This document shows, piece by piece, positions 16,590-25,568 of a stretch of 64,000 nt of DNA. The position numbers were made by a program, and so were the translations under genes. The stretch spans positions 1 through 64,000 of the forward strand of contig CAZGPG010000007.1 in the NCBI GenBank assembly GCA_964527735.1, written 5' to 3'. A model generated the notes under the pieces. That model ran no database searches. It had not been told where the DNA came from and saw nothing but the letters and a program-made list of their open reading frames with translations. Position 1 is the stretch's first letter, and the number at the start of each line of letters is the position of its first letter. Origin of the DNA: JBEBVQ01 sp964527735. Its GTDB lineage: Bacteria > Bacteroidota > Bacteroidia > Chitinophagales > Chitinophagaceae.

Positions 16590-17867
16590 ATGAAAAAGCT
16601 AATAGTACTTGTTGCAGCTTTGAGCATAGGCATCAGTAGCTGGGCACAGAAAAAAAATGTAAACACAGCACAGGCTGCATTGACGCGTGAAGATTATGCC
16701 AAGGCAAAGTCCGCTATTGACGAAGCCACGGAAGATCCCACCACCAAAGATGATCCCAAAACCTGGTTTGTCCGCGGTGAAGTGTACACGACACTCCAGA
16801 ATCAGCAGGCATTTCAGTCAGCCAACCCCTTGCTGGAGGCTTCGAAGTCTTACCTCAAGGTCGTAGAGCTGGACCCTGACTACAGGAAGTCGGAAATGGA
16901 CACCCGTCTCCTCACCGCATCCCAGGTTTTTTACAACCAGGGGCTGGAGCATTACCAGGCGCAAAGATATAAGGATGCGTACGAGGCATTTACCCTGCCC
17001 ATCACCGTTGGCAAGCTGGGTGGCGGTAAACGGTTTGCATCAGTAAACGCCTTTGATACCATTGTTGCCTATGCGCATCTGCAGCGCGCATTCAGTTCTT
17101 ACTTTGCCGAAGACTACAACAAGGCAATCCCTGATCTGCAGGCTGCAAAAGGAAATTCCATTACCCGTGATGCCAGCGTTTTTCTGGTGCTGATAGATGT
17201 TTATCAGAAACAGGATAAGGAAGACGAAGCCAGCGCTCTTATAGCGGAAGGACGTAAGCTCTATCCGGATAATACCGAGTTGCGGAATGCCGAGTTGAAT
17301 CTTTTTCTGAAATCCGGCGATCAGGATGCCCTGTTAAAAAAACTGGAGGAAGCCGTAGCCAAAGAGCCGAACAATCCTGAATTGTTGTTTAATCTGGGTA
17401 ACGGTTACAACAACCTTGCGTTTCCTAAAGATGCGGGTGGAAAAGAATTACCCAGGCCTGCCAATTATGCGGAGCTGATCAGCAAAGCGGAAGATGCTTA
17501 TAACAAAGCTATTGCAGCCGATAAGCAAAATAAGCCTGAGTACAGCTATAATCTCGGCGCCTTATACTTCAACCAGGCATCGGGGATCAATAATGAAATG
17601 AATAAACTGGGCACTTCCGCCGCTGATCAGAAAAAATATGACGATCTGACCGTGCAGCGCGATGCTATGTTCGGAAAGGCATTGCCACACCTGGAAAAAG
17701 TGTACACCTCCCTGGATGCCAATGTAAATAAACTCAACCAGGAAGATAAGATCACATACCAGTCTGTGCTTTTCGCCCTGCGCGAGATCTATGCCAAACA
17801 GAACAAAATGGATAAGGTTACCGAAATGAAGAACAAGCTGGACGCATTCAGAGCGACTGAGCAGTAA
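16590..17867 (+). CDS. Secreted or periplasmic TPR-repeat protein
   Basis: 425 aa. A signal peptide (MKKLIVLVAALSIGISSWAQ) is cleaved near residue 20. The rest is helical with tetratricopeptide-like units, for example residues with AAKEPNNPELLFNLGNGYNNLA and KPEYSYNLGALYFNQASG. Such proteins act as protein-protein scaffolds in the periplasm. Proteins of this type commonly follow gyrA in Bacteroidota, which points to conserved synteny but not to a known function. No catalytic motif is visible. A weak promoter (TTTG 16543-16546, TATTTTAG 16562-16569) lies between gyrA and this gene. Confidence 0.8.
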   Translation: MKKLIVLVAALSIGISSWAQKKNVNTAQAALTREDYAKAKSAIDEATEDPTTKDDPKTWFVRGEVYTTLQNQQAFQSANPLLEASKSYLKVVELDPDYRKSEMDTRLLTASQVFYNQGLEHYQAQRYKDAYEAFTLPITVGKLGGGKRFASVNAFDTIVAYAHLQRAFSSYFAEDYNKAIPDLQAAKGNSITRDASVFLVLIDVYQKQDKEDEASALIAEGRKLYPDNTELRNAELNLFLKSGDQDALLKKLEEAVAKEPNNPELLFNLGNGYNNLAFPKDAGGKELPRPANYAELISKAEDAYNKAIAADKQNKPEYSYNLGALYFNQASGINNEMNKLGTSAADQKKYDDLTVQRDAMFGKALPHLEKVYTSLDANVNKLNQEDKITYQSVLFALREIYAKQNKMDKVTEMKNKLDAFRATEQ

Positions 17868-17944
17868 TTTGAAAATGCGGGAATTTTTAACAGTGAGTTA
17901 GCGGATTGATTTACTTACCGGGTCACTTGAGTGGTATTATACGC

Positions 17945-17952
17945 TACCTTTG
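17945..17952 (+). promoter_or_regulatory. -7 box of the acyl-lipid desaturase gene
   Basis: TACCTTTG, a perfect TAnnTTTG, only 16 nt before the TTG start at 17969. This implies a leader of roughly 10 nt and supports that start. Confidence 0.55.
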
Positions 17953-17968
17953 TAAAAATATTATATAA

Positions 17969-19072
17969 TTGTCAACAGAAGCCAAAAAAATAAATATCGT
18001 TCGTTTTGCACCCCGCAATGCGGAAGGTTTTTATGATACGCTCAAGAAAAGGATAGATGCCTATTTCTCCGAAAATAACGAGACAGCACCGGGGAACAGC
18101 CGTATGATCGGGAAGACGGTCATCATGGTATCCTTGTATGTTGTGCCTTACGCCTTCATGCTTGCAGGCGTCGGATCGGGGAACCTCCTCGTTTTTTATG
18201 CGCTCTGGGCGCTGATGGGTATCGGTATGGTCGGTATCGGGTGCGGCATTATGCACGACTCCAATCATGGCTCCTACTCGGACAACAAAAAGCTCAACAA
18301 ATGGATGGGAAAGATCATTGTGCTCGTCGGCGGCTATGACGTCAACTGGCGGATCCAGCACAATATCCTGCATCATACCTATACCAATATCGAAGGGTTG
18401 GACCATGATCTGGATGCTGGTTTCTTCCTGCGCTTTTCTCCTCATCAGAAGCGCTATAAAATGCACCGCTTTCAGCACCTGTACGCATGGTTTCTTTACG
18501 GGTTGCTCACATTGCAGTGGGCTACGATCAAAGATTTCCGTCAGGTGATCCAATATGACAAGCTGGATTTGCTTAAAAAAGAAAAGCTCACGCTCCGCAA
18601 GGCCTTATTCCAGGTAGCACTTTATAAGCTGATCTATTATACCTATCTCTTTGTGATACCTATCCTTGTTTTCGGGATTGCGTGGCAGCATGTTTTACTG
18701 GGATTCGTGATCATGCACTTCATAGCGGGTCTGTCTCTTTCTGTTATCTTTCAACTGGCGCATGTGATGGAAGACTGTGAGTTTCCCGAAGCCCCTGAAG
18801 ACCGTAAGATGCCGAACAACTGGGCCGTACATCAGTTGCTTAACACGGCGGATTTTTCCCCGCGTAGTTCCTTTGTAAACTGGTTCGTCGGCGGCTTGAA
18901 TCACCAGATCGAGCACCATCTGTTCCCTCATATTTCCCATGTACATTACCGCCGTATCGCGCCCATTGTACGGAAGACAGCACAGGAATTCGGACTGCCT
19001 TATTACGTGCAACCTACATTTGCACATGCGCTGTGGGAGCACGCGAAAATGCTGAAGAAGATGGGACAGTAG
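17969..19072 (+). CDS. Membrane fatty acid desaturase (acyl-CoA / linoleoyl-CoA desaturase type)
   Basis: 367 aa. It carries the three histidine boxes of di-iron membrane desaturases: HDSNHG (~residue 98), HNILHH (~131) and HQIEHH (~311). The last box starts with HQ, the QxxHH form typical of front-end (delta-5/delta-6-like) desaturases. Hydrophobic spans fall near 50-90 and 215-260. It would insert a double bond in a fatty acyl chain using O2 and an electron donor; there is no fused cytochrome b5 domain. The start is TTG (TTG TCA ACA GAA), supported by the promoter position and by absence of a nearby ATG. A second desaturase and an acyltransferase lie convergently 345 bp away, so the area serves membrane-lipid tailoring. 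Confidence 0.9.
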   Translation: MSTEAKKINIVRFAPRNAEGFYDTLKKRIDAYFSENNETAPGNSRMIGKTVIMVSLYVVPYAFMLAGVGSGNLLVFYALWALMGIGMVGIGCGIMHDSNHGSYSDNKKLNKWMGKIIVLVGGYDVNWRIQHNILHHTYTNIEGLDHDLDAGFFLRFSPHQKRYKMHRFQHLYAWFLYGLLTLQWATIKDFRQVIQYDKLDLLKKEKLTLRKALFQVALYKLIYYTYLFVIPILVFGIAWQHVLLGFVIMHFIAGLSLSVIFQLAHVMEDCEFPEAPEDRKMPNNWAVHQLLNTADFSPRSSFVNWFVGGLNHQIEHHLFPHISHVHYRRIAPIVRKTAQEFGLPYYVQPTFAHALWEHAKMLKKMGQ

Positions 19073-19417
19073 TTGCAATTAGTCAATTTGAAAATGTGCT
19101 AATTTGAAAATGTTCATGTTATTGTAAAATCATGGATCATTTGAATGTGATAAATACATTCAATCACATGAAACACATTGCCACATTTTTAGGATCCACT
19201 TAATTAGCCAATTGGATCCCAGCCGGTGACTTTTTGCTTCTTTTTTGTCCAAGAAAAAAGAAGGTGAAACATTGGATGTCAAATCGAGCGGTAGCATTTC
19301 GAATAATGATAAAACAAATTGAATAACAACTGTATAGAAGTTTATCAATGATTTTTTACCGGACAACAGTGATGTGCTGATCAGCTAATTATCACATTAG
19401 CTAATTAAAACAATCCC
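19073..19417. repeat. Repeat-rich intergenic region between convergent desaturase genes
   Basis: The region starts with AATTTGAAAATGT twice (19085-19097, 19101-19113, period 16). The same 12-mer core also lies at 17866-17877 just past the TPR stop. Degenerate relatives (gaatgtgataaatac, cacattgccacat) follow, and the dispersed hairpin repeat occupies 19204-19281. No gene was recognised. Confidence 0.6.
19204..19281. repeat. Dispersed ~80 bp repeat with hairpin, copy B
   Basis: Second copy of the element at 3914-3994, same orientation. Its stem is CTTCTTTTTT (19237-19246) with AAAAAAGAAG (19254-19263) around loop GTCCAAG. Relative to copy A both arms changed in step, so pairing is kept. Confidence 0.85.
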
Positions 19418-20449
19418 TTAACGCCGCCGGTCTTCCCGCAGCTCCTTAAACCCGATCATCCGGTTACGCTCCGGGTCCCATACCTTTAGCCGGAGACAAG
19501 CTAATATCTCGCGCGGCGCAAGGGATGTAACCCCCGCTTTTTGCAGCTCAGGTACGGCATCCATAACTTCCGGAAGCCGGTAAAAAGGTATCCGCGCATT
19601 CAGGTGGTGGATATGGTGATACCCGATATTGGCAGTGACCCATTGCATGAACCGTGACATTTTCATATGGCTGGATGACTCCATAGCGGATATCTCATAT
19701 TTCCACTCCGTATTGTCTTTGAATGTGACGGAAGGAAAATTATGCTGCGCATAAAACAGGTAAGACCCGATGCCGCAGGCAATGAAGAACGGAATGAAAA
19801 TGCATAGCAGCCAGGCCTGCCATCCCAGCGTCACAACAACAAGAGCCGACAGTGAGAAATGAATAACCAGCGCTACCAGTGAATCCATATGTTTTTTCGG
19901 GTTGCTGATAAATGAATTGACACACATCCCGATGATGAACATGAAGATATACCCGAACATCATCGTCAGCGGATGCCGGGTAAACAGGTACATCCGGCGC
20001 TCACCGGGAGGCATGCTCAGGTATTTTTGCTTGCTGGCGATCGGGAAGGAGCCGATGCTGGCACTGAACAGTTTTGAATTGTGCTTGTGGTGATAATCGT
20101 GCGACCGCTTCCAGATGCCGGTTGGCGCCAGCACAAATATCCCGAAGGTCGTCATGATGATATTGGCCAGGACCGACCGGTGCAGGATCGCATGATGCTG
20201 ATGATCATGATAGAGCACGAACATACGGACGATCATCAGGCCGGTAAGCACACTGAACACAATTTTTAACGGCAGCCAGGTGATCAGGTAAACGCCCGCA
20301 ATAGAGCCGATCAGCAGCGCCAGGGACGTCAGTGTGTACAGCCAGCTCTTCGACCTTATTTCCCGGGCATAGGGTTTTGTGACAAGGATCAGCTCTTTGC
20401 CGCTCAGGTTGTCCTGTCCGGGATGTGTCAGGGTTTCTTGTGTTTCCAT
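19418..20449 (-). CDS. Fatty acid desaturase family protein
   Basis: 343 aa from the ATG at 20449; a GTG at 20470 would add seven residues. Histidine clusters are HDHQHH (~residue 82), HDYHHKHN (~118) and HHIHH (~283), the three-box pattern of FADS-type membrane di-iron desaturases. Several hydrophobic spans are present (residues ~40-75, 160-220). The likely reaction is O2-dependent desaturation of an acyl chain; position and carrier are unknown. The gene start overlaps the end of the LpxL-like acyltransferase gene by 22 nt, so the two are probably translationally coupled and may act on the same lipid pool. Confidence 0.87.
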   Translation of the reverse strand: METQETLTHPGQDNLSGKELILVTKPYAREIRSKSWLYTLTSLALLIGSIAGVYLITWLPLKIVFSVLTGLMIVRMFVLYHDHQHHAILHRSVLANIIMTTFGIFVLAPTGIWKRSHDYHHKHNSKLFSASIGSFPIASKQKYLSMPPGERRMYLFTRHPLTMMFGYIFMFIIGMCVNSFISNPKKHMDSLVALVIHFSLSALVVVTLGWQAWLLCIFIPFFIACGIGSYLFYAQHNFPSVTFKDNTEWKYEISAMESSSHMKMSRFMQWVTANIGYHHIHHLNARIPFYRLPEVMDAVPELQKAGVTSLAPREILACLRLKVWDPERNRMIGFKELREDRRR

Positions 20450-21300
20450 CGTCTGTGTGACCAAAGCCACGTTTCCGGTTGTGCAATAATATCTTTCTCC
20501 AGCCGTCTGGTATGCTGTTCGGAAATGGCATTTTCAGGCATTTCCGCAGGGTTTGCTACCAGCATTTCGGCATGTATATCATAATATCCCCGTTTGCGCC
20601 GCTGCACGCTGGCATAGACAACCGGGTAGCTGATCTTTTTGGCAATGAGCTCCGTGCCTTTGAATACGGGCGTATCCTGGTTCAGGAAGGTAGTCCAGTA
20701 TGCATTATCGGGGCGCGGTGTCTGATCCGCAATAAACGCGGTTGCGTTCACCTCTTCCTTCCGGGCAAGCATTTCACGAAAGGTGTCCTTCATGGCAATC
20801 AGCTTTGTACCAAACCGTGTCCGCATCCGGTACATCAGGCCGTTGAAATATTTGTTGCTGATCGGGTGGTAGATCACATAAAGCTGCTGGCTGTTTACCA
20901 GGCTGAATGTATTGCCTGCCCATTCCCAGTTGCCCAGGTGCCCCATGACCAAAACAATGCTCTTACGTTCTTTTGCCAGTTGGGCGAAGAGCGCTTCTGC
21001 TTCGGGTGTCAGGGCGCAGTGCTTCAGCATTTTCCTTTTGCTGATGGTCAGTGTTTTAAAAGTCTCAAGAAACAGGTCACAGAGATAACGGTAATATTTG
21101 CGGGTTATTGTCTGTATCTCGGATTCGGTTTTTTCAGGGAAGGCGTTGCGTAAATTCGTCATCACTACTTGCTTCCGGTAGCCGATCCCGTGATACAACA
21201 ACACATAAAAGAAGTCGGAAAACAGGTACAGTATAGGGAACGGCAGCAGCGAAAAAAAATAGATAAACGGTAGCGCCAGATAGTACGTAAGTGCAGCCAA
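20428..21300 (-). CDS. LpxL/HtrB-like lysophospholipid or lipid A acyltransferase
   Basis: 290 aa. An N-terminal membrane anchor (residues ~5-35, rich in L, F and Y) is followed by the acyltransferase motif GHLGNWEW. H121 and E126 form the HX4(D/E) catalytic dyad. A second family signature is FIADQTPRP near residue 190. The family transfers a fatty acyl chain to lipid A precursors or related lipids at the inner membrane. The start is TTG at 21300; the next ATG would remove the anchor. A -7 candidate TATCTTTA lies at 21327-21334. The gene overlaps the downstream desaturase by 22 nt. Assignment to the family is firm; the exact acceptor lipid is inference. Confidence 0.88.
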   Translation of the reverse strand: MAALTYYLALPFIYFFSLLPFPILYLFSDFFYVLLYHGIGYRKQVVMTNLRNAFPEKTESEIQTITRKYYRYLCDLFLETFKTLTISKRKMLKHCALTPEAEALFAQLAKERKSIVLVMGHLGNWEWAGNTFSLVNSQQLYVIYHPISNKYFNGLMYRMRTRFGTKLIAMKDTFREMLARKEEVNATAFIADQTPRPDNAYWTTFLNQDTPVFKGTELIAKKISYPVVYASVQRRKRGYYDIHAEMLVANPAEMPENAISEQHTRRLEKDIIAQPETWLWSHRRWKHKKP

Positions 21301-21448
21301 TCAGATAGCAGTTTTGTATTCCGGTATAAAGATAATCCTTTTCCTGTCAGCTGTGGATTCCTGCTTCCTCCGGACAATGCTTTTAACATGTCGCAAACAT
21401 TCGGTGTAATACCGTCAATAAGTTAATTTCGCCCCTTTATTCCTGATT

Positions 21449-22495
21449 ATGCTTTCTGTAACAGATATTAAACTCAAGGCCCTCGTAACGCATTATGTGG
21501 GCAATAAGGCTTCGGGAGAAGAACTGGAGCTTTCCCGGGAACCGGTAGATATTGAAGATACCGGCTTACGGAATGTATTGTTACACTACTTCCTGCCTCC
21601 TTTTCAGCAGGCGGCGGCGTATCATTTCCGGCACCCGTCGGATCTCAGCCTGAATGAGATCATGCATTTTGCCAAAGCCGTTTTTGACGACCCGTCATCG
21701 CTCATGCTGCAATCGGCTAATATTGCCCGCCACCTGTACGAGGTCACCAACCTCCCGCATATTAAAAGCGGGGAGCTGCATGTGGCTTATTTTGAAGGCT
21801 GCCCCGTAAATGGTATTATGACAGATGCGCTGGGTATCTACAAGACGGAATCCAAGGAGCCTTTCCTTCGTTTAAGCCAGACAAAAAACAGCTTTATTTT
21901 TGAGGCGGATGAAGGTATTAACCCGAACAGGATGGACAAGGGATGCCTGATCTTTAACGTCCATGAAGCCGATGGTTACCAGGTACATGTGGTGGATAAG
22001 ACGAACAAAGGAGAGGCTGCACAATTCTGGCAGGATATTTTCCTGCAGCTCCGCGCAGCCGGCGATGAGTACCATACTACCAGCGGTTACCTGAAATTAT
22101 GCAAAGACTTTATAGTAGACCACGTACCGGATGAATTTGAAGCCTCAAAAGTCGAGCAGATCGATCTGCTCAATAAGTCGGTAGATTATTTCAAAAAGAA
22201 CGAACAGTTTCATAAAAGCTCATTCGAAGAAGAGGTATTCCGGATACCGGAGCTGATAGATTCCTTCCGGAAATATGAAAAACAATACGAGGAAGATTAT
22301 GATCTCCGGTTTGAAGACGGTTTTGGTATCTCGGACGCTGCCGTGAAGAAGCAGGCACGTGTTTTTAAAAGTGTGATCAAGCTGGACAAGAATTTTCATG
22401 TCTATGTACATGGTAACCGGGATCTGATCGAGAAAGGTTATGATGCGCAGATGGGTATGCACTACTATAAAATATATTTTGAAGAAGAAACCTGA
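21449..22495 (+). CDS. Nucleoid-associated protein, NdpA/YejK family
   Basis: 348 aa, the family's usual size. The start (residues ~5-60, KLKALVTHYVGNK through LRNVLLHYFLPPF) and the block HVAYFEGCPVNGIMTDALGI are characteristic of the 37 kDa nucleoid-associated family. Members bind DNA in the nucleoid and in E. coli associate with replication and topology control; a precise role is not settled. It is divergent from the acyltransferase gene. TAATTTCG about 24 nt upstream is one mismatch from the -7 consensus. Confidence 0.85.
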   Translation: MLSVTDIKLKALVTHYVGNKASGEELELSREPVDIEDTGLRNVLLHYFLPPFQQAAAYHFRHPSDLSLNEIMHFAKAVFDDPSSLMLQSANIARHLYEVTNLPHIKSGELHVAYFEGCPVNGIMTDALGIYKTESKEPFLRLSQTKNSFIFEADEGINPNRMDKGCLIFNVHEADGYQVHVVDKTNKGEAAQFWQDIFLQLRAAGDEYHTTSGYLKLCKDFIVDHVPDEFEASKVEQIDLLNKSVDYFKKNEQFHKSSFEEEVFRIPELIDSFRKYEKQYEEDYDLRFEDGFGISDAAVKKQARVFKSVIKLDKNFHVYVHGNRDLIEKGYDAQMGMHYYKIYFEEET

Positions 22496-22579
22496 CTTAT
22501 AATCAAGTAGAAACACGGTATTTATGCATACACTGATGCCGGCTATTGGATTTTTCGCTTAGAGTTGTATTTTCACTTA

Positions 22580-25489
22580 ATGATTGTTCCCGATTATTGT
22601 GCCGGATGGAGGAGACTCTGTCCGCTGGTGCTCGTTTGTCTTTTGGTATTTTGGGCAACCGGACATGTGTATGGTCAGACCAGTATTTCCGGTGTCGTAA
22701 ACCAGTACGCCAAAGTGACGTATGTCAATAGCACTAAAGAGGAAGTTCGTGTGCAGTCTAATGTATTTGTACCCGGCGACAGGGTATTAATTATCCAGAT
22801 GAAGGGAGCCGCTATCAATACGGCCAACAGCCCGGATTACGGTACAGTTACGGCGATGAACAATGCTGGTCTTTACGAACTGACGGAGGTGAGGGCTATC
22901 CGCCAGGATACAGTAGCGTTTACTAATCCGCTTTGTCATGAATTTGATCCGGAAGACAGTGTTCAGCTTATTAAGATACCGGTGTATTCTGGCAATGCGA
23001 TAGTCACAGCAACGCTTACCTGTACACCCTGGGGGCCGGGCGGCGTCGGTGGTGTGCTGGTATTTGAAGTGGAAGATACGTTGATCCTGAATGCGGATAT
23101 TAATGTAAGCCATAATGGTTTTCGCGGTGCTCACACGTTTTCCAACGGCTTTCTTTGCAATAACAATACATACTATCAGGCGACACCATCGGAGGGATTA
23201 AAAGGTGAAGGCATAGCTCACCATGTATTGAACCAATGGTACGGGCGTGGCAAGCTGGCGAACGGTGGCGGCGGTGCCAGCGCGGGGAACAGCGGCGCCG
23301 GCGGAGGGGGTAACGCCGGTGCCGGCGGCAAGGGAGGAAATCAGTGGACGAATTGTAGTGGTGGCGGGGATTATTCAGCTTTTGGAGGTATGGCGCTTCC
23401 GCATGCTGCAGACCGTATATTTATGGGCGGCGGCGGCGGCGGACCGCAACGTGACAACGGGGAAACGGTGTATCCCGGTGGCAATGGGGGCGGAATCGTT
23501 ATCATAAAAGCCCGTGCCATCCGTGGCAATAATCATTTTATACGTTCTGATGGTCAGTCCGTACTCATCCCGGTTGCAGATGAAGGCACTTCGGGTGGCG
23601 GCGCCGGTGGCAGTATCTATCTGATATGCGACCAATACCAGGGACAGCTGCAGTTGAGCGCATCCGGCGGCGGCGGAGGGGCTACGAATAATATTCAGTA
23701 TGCCACCAGTTGTCACGGACCGGCCGGCGGTGGCGGTGGCGGTGTGATCTGGCTGTCAGTGCCTGCGCTTCCGGCGCCTGTTACGACGGCTGTAACAGGC
23801 GGTGCGGCCGGTCTGGTTCTGAACCCGATGAGCCCCTGCTATAATACAACCCATGAGTCACAGCCGGGGCAGCCGGGAAACGTGCTGTTTAATCTGCCGG
23901 ACGGCCTGCATGCATCTCTGGGTTTGCGTGATACCTTTGTATGTATCCCTAATATCCCGATCACATTTGATATCGGAAGCGGATATGCAGACATTCTGTG
24001 GTATAATGGTGCAACTACTTCGTCGGTAACCGTGCCCGGTGCCGGAACTTATTATGTGCGGGCAACTACAAACCTGGGCTGTGTGGTCCATGATACCGCC
24101 TATGTGATCCTGGATACCATGACGCTGGGCCCGGATACGGTACTCTGTCCCGGTCAGTCGCTTTCGTTATCTCCGTTCCCGTCCGGTAAGTACACCAGCT
24201 ATCAGTGGCAGGATGGCTCTGCAGATCCCACCTTCGATGTGCGGGGATCGGGCCGGTATTATGTGACGGTGGAAACCATACACGGCTGTACGATTTCCGA
24301 TACGATTCATGTCCTGCTCGATACGTTGCCGGAACTCCGGGATACCATTCTCTGCGATGATGTATTCAGCCTGACGATATCATTACCTCCGGGATATATT
24401 TCCTATCAATGGTCTACCGGCGCTACTGCTTCAGAGATCACGGTTACAATGCCGGGCGCGTATTATGTATCTGCCGTTACGGCAGCAGGATGCTCGCTTA
24501 TCGATACGGCGGTGGTATCGGTTGACAGTCTTTCAATAGGAAGTGATAGCGTGTTCTGTGCTGACGTCAGCTATACGCTGGTACCGCAGCCGCCGGGTAA
24601 CTTCACAATTTATTTGTGGCAGGATGGAACCACAACTCCTGATTATGTAGTAACGGCGCCTGGTACCTACCACGTGACCGTGCATACAGTGAACAACTGT
24701 ACGCTCAGCGACACGATTACTGTATCGGTGGATTCGTTGCCGGAGCTTACACTGACCGTACTTGATTCCGCATTATGTGCCGGCAGCCGGATACGCTTGC
24801 TGGCACGTTATACCTCCGACGGACTTGATAGTCTTACCTGGACTTTCGGAGACGGTATGCCGTACATCGCAGGGGATACGGTTAGCTATCTGTATGATGC
24901 AGCCGGTACATTTATTGTGCAGATAAAGGGATATTATCGTGTTTGTCCTGACGACAGCGCTGTAGCAGATCTGGTTATTCATCCTTATCCGGTATTGAAT
25001 ATTGGTACGGATACGGCGATCTGCCCCGGTGGGGAGCCTGTCGTCATCGGTGACAGCCGGAATGCGGGAGCGCCCGGCGCTACCTGGCTGTGGAACACCG
25101 GTGAAACGGGCAGCAGTATTGCCGTTACGGAGCCGGGCAATTATTACGCTACCGCCACGATCAACGGATGCACTACCACAGACAGTGTGCTGGTACGCAG
25201 AGCCTGTTATATTGAGATTCCCAACGTATTTACGCCGAATGGCGACGGTCATAATGATTATTTTTTCCCCAAGTCCTTATTGTCGCGTGCGCTGACGTCT
25301 TTTAGAATGCAGGTATTTAACCGGTGGGGACAGCTGTTGTTTGAAACCACCAAGCCGGATGGCCGCGGATGGGATGGCCGGTTTAATGATGAGCTGCAGC
25401 CGCAGGGTGTATACGTGTACATGATCGAAGCCGCTTTTACAAACGGGGTCGCGGAGAAATACCAGGGTAATGTGACGTTGTTGCGGTAA
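22580..25489 (+). CDS. Giant glycine-rich T9SS type B surface protein with Ig/PKD-like repeats
   Basis: 969 aa from the ATG at 22580, chosen because it directly precedes the signal peptide ending HVYGQ; TTG at 22565 would add five residues. Residues ~60-210 form an N-terminal beta domain. Residues ~220-400 are glycine-rich, with many GGGG runs. Residues ~450-830 carry repeated ~80 aa units of the form YQWQDGS...GRYYVTV...GCTISDTI, expected Ig-like modules, plus one PKD-like unit (LTWTFGDGMPYIAGD). The C-terminus has FTPNGDGHNDYF, NRWG, GWDGRFND and YQGNVTLLR, the complete type B (gliding-motility-associated) sorting domain. It is probably an adhesin or matrix protein. A perfect palindrome starts 7 nt after the stop. 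Confidence 0.85.
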   Translation: MIVPDYCAGWRRLCPLVLVCLLVFWATGHVYGQTSISGVVNQYAKVTYVNSTKEEVRVQSNVFVPGDRVLIIQMKGAAINTANSPDYGTVTAMNNAGLYELTEVRAIRQDTVAFTNPLCHEFDPEDSVQLIKIPVYSGNAIVTATLTCTPWGPGGVGGVLVFEVEDTLILNADINVSHNGFRGAHTFSNGFLCNNNTYYQATPSEGLKGEGIAHHVLNQWYGRGKLANGGGGASAGNSGAGGGGNAGAGGKGGNQWTNCSGGGDYSAFGGMALPHAADRIFMGGGGGGPQRDNGETVYPGGNGGGIVIIKARAIRGNNHFIRSDGQSVLIPVADEGTSGGGAGGSIYLICDQYQGQLQLSASGGGGGATNNIQYATSCHGPAGGGGGGVIWLSVPALPAPVTTAVTGGAAGLVLNPMSPCYNTTHESQPGQPGNVLFNLPDGLHASLGLRDTFVCIPNIPITFDIGSGYADILWYNGATTSSVTVPGAGTYYVRATTNLGCVVHDTAYVILDTMTLGPDTVLCPGQSLSLSPFPSGKYTSYQWQDGSADPTFDVRGSGRYYVTVETIHGCTISDTIHVLLDTLPELRDTILCDDVFSLTISLPPGYISYQWSTGATASEITVTMPGAYYVSAVTAAGCSLIDTAVVSVDSLSIGSDSVFCADVSYTLVPQPPGNFTIYLWQDGTTTPDYVVTAPGTYHVTVHTVNNCTLSDTITVSVDSLPELTLTVLDSALCAGSRIRLLARYTSDGLDSLTWTFGDGMPYIAGDTVSYLYDAAGTFIVQIKGYYRVCPDDSAVADLVIHPYPVLNIGTDTAICPGGEPVVIGDSRNAGAPGATWLWNTGETGSSIAVTEPGNYYATATINGCTTTDSVLVRRACYIEIPNVFTPNGDGHNDYFFPKSLLSRALTSFRMQVFNRWGQLLFETTKPDGRGWDGRFNDELQPQGVYVYMIEAAFTNGVAEKYQGNVTLLR

Positions 25490-25496
25490 TTGCGTA

Positions 25497-25568
25497 GAGA
25501 CGTAGCATGCTACGTCTCATTCGACATTGTGTGGAGACATTGTGTGGAGACGTAGCATGCTACGTCTC
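25497..25568. repeat. Two 22 bp perfect palindromes with a 13 bp tandem repeat between
   Basis: The half-site GAGACGTAGCA joined to its exact inverse occurs at 25497-25518 and again at 25547-25568. Between them GACATTGTGTGGA is repeated in tandem (25523-25535, 25536-25548). Copy 1 begins 7 nt after the stop of the type B T9SS gene. Copy 2 overlaps the TAG stop of the convergent PAP2 gene. The arrangement could stop transcription from both sides. A relative with different but still palindromic centre is at 58045-58078. Confidence 0.85.

Noticed and set aside
22516..22527. GGTATTTATGCA upstream of the 22580 gene considered as a third regulator site
   Set aside because: Two mismatches, and a -7 box at the 24 nt distance is missing; kept only as a weak note.
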